64,000 nucleotides of DNA from Berberis thunbergii. Lineage: Eukaryota > Streptophyta > Magnoliopsida > Ranunculales > Berberidaceae. Made by a program: the position numbers and the translations under genes. The stretch covers positions 88,991 to 152,990 of the forward strand of contig QNQO01005764.1 in assembly GCA_003290165.1 (NCBI GenBank), written 5' to 3'. Within the stretch, counting starts at the first letter, position 1. Each line of letters opens with the position of its first letter. The notes under the pieces were generated by a model, which worked only from the letters and a program-made list of their open reading frames with translations, was not told the DNA's origin and made no database searches. Shown piece after piece: positions 60,122 to 64,000 of the stretch.

Positions 60122-61198
60122 GAGGGATGGCAACGGGGCGGATTTGAGTAAATCCATCCCCGATCCGTCAGTAATATCGGATCCCCAATCCGCCCCGCAA
60201 ATCCGTTTGCAATTTTAAATCAAAATCCACAACCGCCCGTGCGGATGCGGGATATCCGCCCCGCCTCGCCAATCCGCACAAAATTATAACAAAAATTAAA
60301 AAATCAATCTCTGAATTCGTACAAAAAAAAATACAAAATTTTGAATTACAAAAAATTTTGAATTACAATTTACAATGAATTCGTACAAAAAAAATTTACA
60401 AAAAATTCTGAATTACAATTTACAAAGAATTCGTACAAAAAAAAATCAATCTCTGGATCTGATTTCAGATCTGAGATCTGAGATCTGAGATCTGATCAGA
60501 TCTGAGATCAGATGAGATCTGAAATCGTATCAGATCTGAAATCAGATCAGATCTCGGATCAGATCAGATCTGGATCTAAGATCTAGATCTAAGCTAAGAT
60601 TAGATTCGGAGAAGGAGATGGGCGATCTCCAAGCTTCAAGATCTCTGTGAGAGGGAGATCTCTCCGCGAGGGAGCAGTGACGCGGCGTGAGGGAACAGTG
60701 AGGCAGATCTCTCGCGGTGGACGCGGTGTGAGGGATCTCTCGCGATCGACGCAGTGTGAGGAAGCAGGGTCCAGGGGGGCAGATCTCGCGGCCTCGCGGC
60801 ATGAGGGAGGGCGAGGTGGTGTGCGGTGTGAGGGAGGGAGGGAGATCGCTGCTCTGTGACGACTGTGAGAGGGAGAGCTTGTGCTCTGTGAGACAGTGAG
60901 AGGGAGAGTTTGGTGAGGGTGAGGGAGTGATTGATGTGAGGGAGCGAATGAGCGATTGTGATTTGTGAAAAAAAGTTAATCTTTTATATAGGCGAATGAC
61001 ACTTTTGTAAATTTGTTGGTTAAACGGATATCCGCGGGCTTGTGGGGCGGATATGACCAAATCTGTATCTGCTCCGATAGTGAATGGATATTTTTTGATA
61101 CCCGAACCACCCGAAAACCCATTAAGCCATATTCAAACCGCTCCAAATAGATTGGTTGGGGCCGATATCCGTGGAAATCCGCCCACTGCCATCCCCTA
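60122..61198. mobile_element. Complete hAT-like element, 1077 bp, with 8-bp target duplication
   Basis: An exact flanking duplication CTTCTGTT lies at 60114-60121 and 61199-61206. The termini are inverted: GAGGGATGGCAACGGGG on the left and, reversed, TAGGGGATGGCAGTGGGCGG on the right. It has CCGCCCCGC-type subterminal motifs, an AGATCTGA-rich centre (60460-60600) and a CT-rich part that resembles a 5' leader on the minus strand. No transposase is present, so it is non-autonomous. The fragment at 24178-24470 is from the same family. Confidence 0.9.
60456..60600. repeat. AGATCTGA low-complexity palindromic tract
   Basis: Dense overlapping copies of AGATCTGA, TCAGATCT and related self-complementary words lie inside the hAT-like element. 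It could form strong hairpins. Confidence 0.85.
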
Positions 61199-61206
61199 CT
61201 TCTGTT

Positions 61207-61934
61207 ATTGCTTCTGTGAGCTGATTATAACATATAGTTTGTATAGTTATTAATTTTATTATTTTTTTGACATGTTTAAGTTTTCTTTTTCAAGTTTCAG
61301 TGTTTTTTTTTGTTTGTTTGTTTTTGTACTTAGAGATATTCAACTTTTTGTAGTTTTCATGCTTGTACAATTTTCTCTTACCTATTGAATTAGTAGTGAG
61401 ATTGTTTTCACATAGGAGTTAAGTATTGAATTATTAATTAGGTGCTGATATTTCTACAAATATAGCGACGTAGTGGTAAAATGGTTTATTGACATTTTCT
61501 TTATTATACTAATGTTAATAAGAAGAAGAGATGATGATAATTGAAAGAAAATAAAAAGTGGGAATTGTTGAATTATTGATGACGGTGAGAAACTAAGATT
61601 GTTGATGCAGGTGATAAACTAAGATTATTGATGTGACGATTGTTTAAATTGCAATGTATTAAGTAGCTTATGTTCTTTGGGAGGGTTAAACTAAAAATGC
61701 AGTCAGGCAAATTGCAAATTCCTACCGGTTTATGCTCCTCTCATCTTTTTTTTTTTTTCAATCACAACGCGTGGTACTCTTTTTGCATTTTTTTTTTAAC
61801 ATTTTTCTATTTTTTACTGCAGCGTTTCTACACAGCTAGGAGTATGCCAAGAGCTGTTGCCCAAGCACCTGATTTGAGGAGAGAGATTGTAAATTGTAAA
61901 AAGAAGTTTCTGAGGGATAAAAACTTAACACTAA
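61207..61934. other. Gene-free stretch upstream of the RNase H1-like gene
   Basis: AT-rich sequence with long T runs (61745-61800). It contains the likely promoter of the gene that follows; no clear TATA position can be assigned. Confidence 0.45.
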
Positions 61935-62861
61935 CATACGTTCTCTCCTCATCTCATCCAAAACAGAAACCCTCATCTCCCCCAAAAACAAAAATCACTC
62001 AACGAGCTCAAATCTACAGCTTGGGTCTACAGTTAGAGAACTTACTATCCATCGTTCCAAGCTCTTATCCAACTCTCTCGATTCCATCCGGATCAAGGTA
62101 AGACTCTTTTGTTCATCTCATTTCAAAATTTTCCAAACCACTGAATGTAATCATCTTTCCCATATCCACATCCCCTTAGATGTGATGACTGCATTCTCAC
62201 ATTATCAATCCAAACACCGCTTTATTCCAAAACTTCACATGCACATTTAATCATTGAATTGAACATTTAATCAATAAAATGTGATTTTGTAGGCTTATGG
62301 TTATTTCAATGTTGGATCTTGTTACCCACAAGAAATTGAAAAGTTCATAGGTGAATGTAATCATTGAATTGCTAGAGAAATCATGTACGTTTCCCTTTTA
62401 GATCCTTGGTTCCTTGTATTGGAGGTTACTATGAGTTGGTAATTTGGTTTTGGTTCATTTCCCGATGTGGTGTTGTTTTACCCACAAGAAACCAAAAATG
62501 CAGTTTGGTAAATTAATTTGAGTTGTGGGGTAGTTTTCTACAAAAAATTGTGAATCACTATGATGGGTTTTCTTTACTAGTGTGAATCAAAGATTATTGT
62601 TAGTTGAATTGCTTGCTTCTTAGTTGAAATCCATGAATTTAATGCAGGAATGGCATACAAGGCATACGTTGTGTATCGTGAGTGTGAACCGGGAGTATAA
62701 CCTGACTTTGGGCAGGTTTGTTTATCTAGGTATCTGGGTATGAGGGCTGTTTGTATAAGGGGTTTACATCAGCTGCCGAAGCATACGAGAATTATGACTT
62801 GTTGGTTCGCTTAGAAGAGGCGAGAAATGACCATGAGGCAAGAAACACGATGAAGATGTAA
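61935..62861 (+). pseudogene. RNase H1 N-terminal (viroplasmin-type) domain gene, probably a pseudogene
   Basis: A CT-rich 5' leader exon (about 61935-62097) ends at a consensus donor AAG-GTAAGA. The next exon begins after AATGCAG at 62647, with ATG at 62650. It reads MAYKAYVVYRECEPGV, a TAA where Tyr is usual, PDFGQV, and after a one-base shift and a TAG (usual Gln) VSGYEGCLYKGFTSAAEAYE, then NYDLLVRLEEARNDHEARNT up to TAA at 62859-62861. This is the small RNA/DNA-hybrid-binding fold found at the N-terminus of RNase H1 and in caulimovirus viroplasmin proteins. The splice sites are good, but two stops argue for a pseudogene or for errors in the sequence. Confidence 0.7.
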
Positions 62862-64000
62862 AGTTAACGATCAACGTTTGTGAGGGTCAAGCCGAAGAAA
62901 ATAATGATAAAAGATGAAACCCAAGCAAACAACGATCTTTGGACATTTATAAGGGACTTGATCAACACATTATTAGTAGTCATTATTATGATACTTGTAC
63001 TTGTTTTCTTGAGGCTTTTGGTTGGTGAATGATATGTACTTCTTATGAAGAGATTTGAACTTCTATTTGGTTATGTTAATTAGTGTTATCTTTCTATGGA
63101 AAAGTTTATACAAAATTATATATCATGTAGTAGGTTGTTCTTGATTTATTGTTTTTCTCGACATTGTTGACTGGGAACATGACACTGAAGTCTCATGTTA
63201 AATTGGTTAGGCTCATTTGAGTAGCTTACTGTGCAACCTATATTTGATGTCATTGTACGTCTTGACCACCTTACTGTGTTGTTTCATTGCATTATGTTGT
63301 TGCTATAATTGTTCATTGTGTATAAGTTGTTGCATTATGTTGTTGCTACAAAAGTTGCATTTCTCATCTGGAGCACTAAGATGAGTAGCTTGGCATTTTC
63401 ATTTTGGCCAGAGAGTAGCTTGGCATTATGTTGTTGCTGTAAAAGTTGTTCCTTATGTAAAAGTATCATTTTTGGCATTTTCATCAATGGCCAGAGAGTA
63501 GCTTCAGTCCTTTGCCTCCGAAATTTGACACAAGCTTTTTTTTGTGGTTGACATGTGTTGATCAGTTGGAAAAGGGTCACAGAAGTGATGAAGTTACATT
63601 CCAACCGCAGCTAGAATAAAAAACATTCCTATAATGCAGAACGCAAGTTCATTTGGGTTTGACAGGCAATCATAAAGTTGTTGGTTAGGACACATCTTCT
63701 TGTTGTATTTTTTACTTATTTGCGCGCTTATGAAGATTCAAGAATGTGATCAATGAAACTGCATTAACAGCTACACTAGATGAGTTCAATTGTTCTTCTG
63801 TGGCTCTAAAAGTGCAGAAAAAGGATCCGAAGTTAGAGAAAATGGGAAGATCACCATTGCCAATGCGTGGTATTGCAACAAAAAACTTTCAGATTTGAAC
63901 TGCACAAATATAGACTTAAAGAAAAAATAATATATTCATAAAAGCAAAAGTACTAAATTCTTTTCAATGGCCTGTCTTCTCTTTGTTTATTTCTTTCTTT
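62862..64000. other. 3' flank without recognised gene
   Basis: AT-rich sequence. At about 63320-63500 short phrases such as TTGCATTATGTTGTTGCT, GAGTAGCTTGGCATT and TTTTGGCCAGAGAGTAGC recur two or three times in direct orientation. No coding region is supported. Confidence 0.45.

Noticed and set aside
60542..61060. Minus-strand open frame of 172 codons in the hAT-like element
   Set aside because: The Ser/Pro-rich composition follows from the AGATCT and GAGGGAG repeats; no transposase motif is present.

Overview
The window reads as gene-poor, repeat-dense nuclear DNA of a flowering plant, most likely a eudicot. Evidence for this is the intron-split plant gene exons (serine carboxypeptidase-like, PPR, GST lambda, boron transporter, ACT-repeat, chloroplast dicarboxylate transporter), plant LTR retrotransposons (Tat-like Ty3/gypsy, Ty1/copia, a gag-only family), hAT and CACTA DNA transposons and a tRNA-derived SINE. 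I see no gene that is clearly intact; nearly all coding sequence is transposon-derived or pseudogenic. Exon limits were read by eye from GT/AG borders and family similarity. Family names rest on remembered motifs, not on a search.

Layout. 1-1709 looks like the end of a CACTA transposon, with an unrecognised exon pair and a SINE. 2387-16793 is a serine carboxypeptidase-like (SCPL) gene broken by a gag-only LTR element (3230-8202, itself carrying a hAT MITE) and by a Pack-MULE-like element (about 8680-15905) that carries a PPR gene fragment and was entered by a second copy of the gag-only element (10036-14868). 17257-19273 is a second, tandem SCPL pseudogene, cut off by a gypsy LTR. 19274-47008 holds two Tat-like gypsy copies lying on the minus strand. 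Each has an antisense coiled-coil accessory ORF and a tandem array (128 bp and 179 bp units). The larger copy is interrupted by nested hAT elements (29399-32048) and by a complete 8.86-kb CACTA (33920-42777).

The most interesting part is that CACTA and a relative starting at 47531. The first carries fragments of at least six unrelated host genes (SCPL51-like, GH1 beta-glucosidase, IQD-like, BOR boron transporter, acetoacetyl-CoA thiolase, GST lambda). The second carries fragments of at least five others (GNAT acetyltransferase, D-type cyclin, DEAD-box helicase RH1-like, ACR ACT-repeat protein, DiT dicarboxylate transporter). Introns are retained and every fragment lies on the minus strand. 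Neither shows transposase sequence that I can recognise, so both look like non-autonomous gene-capturing (Pack-CACTA type) elements. A young copia element with substitution-free LTRs (54117-59165) sits inside the second one.

60122-61198 is a complete 1.08-kb hAT-like element. 61935-62861 is a small plus-strand gene, probably a pseudogene, with an RNase H1 N-terminal (viroplasmin-type) domain. The genes do not form a pathway; the window is a stack of nested insertions that can be dated relative to one another.
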